A DNA stretch of 64,000 nucleotides from Levilactobacillus lanxiensis. GTDB lineage: Bacteria > Bacillota > Bacilli > Lactobacillales > Lactobacillaceae. Positions 64,000 through 64,000 of the stretch are shown piece by piece. The stretch is taken from contig NZ_BOLN01000004.1 of NCBI RefSeq assembly GCF_016861655.1, positions 186,001 to 250,000 of the forward strand, read 5' to 3'. Each line of letters opens with the position of its first letter. Within the stretch, counting starts at the first letter, position 1. The notes beneath the pieces are model-generated. The model searched no databases and was not told where the DNA came from. It was given only the letters and a program-made list of their open reading frames with translations. A program made the position numbers and the translations under genes.

Positions 64000-64000
64000 C

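Overview
This is chromosomal DNA of a lactic acid bacterium of the family Lactobacillaceae. The evidence is the gene order (rapZ-yvcK-whiA, clpP, cggR-gapA-pgk-tpiA-eno, secG-esterase-rnr-smpB), sortase substrates with LPQTxE/LPxTG motifs, DUF5776-type and GW-like surface domains, and frequent GTG/TTG starts. The roughly even base composition of the core genes would fit a Levilactobacillus-like species, but the genus is an inference.

Layout. 1-2150: end of a DUF308 membrane protein and a CoA-disulfide reductase with a rhodanese tail behind a possible CsoR/CstR operator. 2150-2995: a gene-free block of structured repeats. 3164-6799: rapZ-yvcK-whiA, then convergent clpP under a CtsR box. 7000-9500: a LytTR/LiaF-like pair, two near-identical tRNA-Arg(CCG) genes and an ECF transporter S component. 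9650-15690: the cggR/lower-glycolysis cluster, split by several terminators and promoters. 15790-25740: an LPQTDE surface protein, a ClC channel, secG-esterase-rnr-smpB, a lone amino-acid ABC ATPase and an LRR surface protein. 25736-36990: housekeeping and repair genes (ung, pta, tsaE, exoA, murB), an aldo/keto reductase, an HTH/DUF2975 pair and a large CPA1 antiporter. 37224-44656: the cell-wall amino-sugar and c-di-AMP group cdaA-cdaR-glmM, glmS and nagB, with further structured repeats between them. 44759-49212: a GH73 autolysin, tagH, a tandem 140-bp repeat array, a candidate catabolite-controlled small RNA and two small unknown proteins. 49820-55206: a haem-acquisition operon (three NEAT proteins and a binding-protein-dependent ABC transporter). 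55669-62174: five tandem paralogous lipoproteins of unknown function, visibly richer in A+T. 62287-end: ppx and the 3' part of ppk.

The genes join in a few themes. GlmM, GlmS and NagB set the amino-sugar flux into the wall, and NagR-type operator-like sites lie at both nagB and glmS. CdaA/CdaR make and control c-di-AMP beside glmM. CggR probably controls the triose-phosphate enzymes. The NEAT proteins would pass haem through the wall to the ABC importer.

The least explained content is: (1) a roughly 200-nt structured repeat (at least six full or near-full copies here) whose stems are kept by compensatory changes between copies; (2) a three-unit 140-bp tandem array; (3) a short transcription unit with a consensus promoter, overlapping cre and intrinsic terminator; (4) the five-member lipoprotein array. 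No transposase, prophage gene or CRISPR array was seen.
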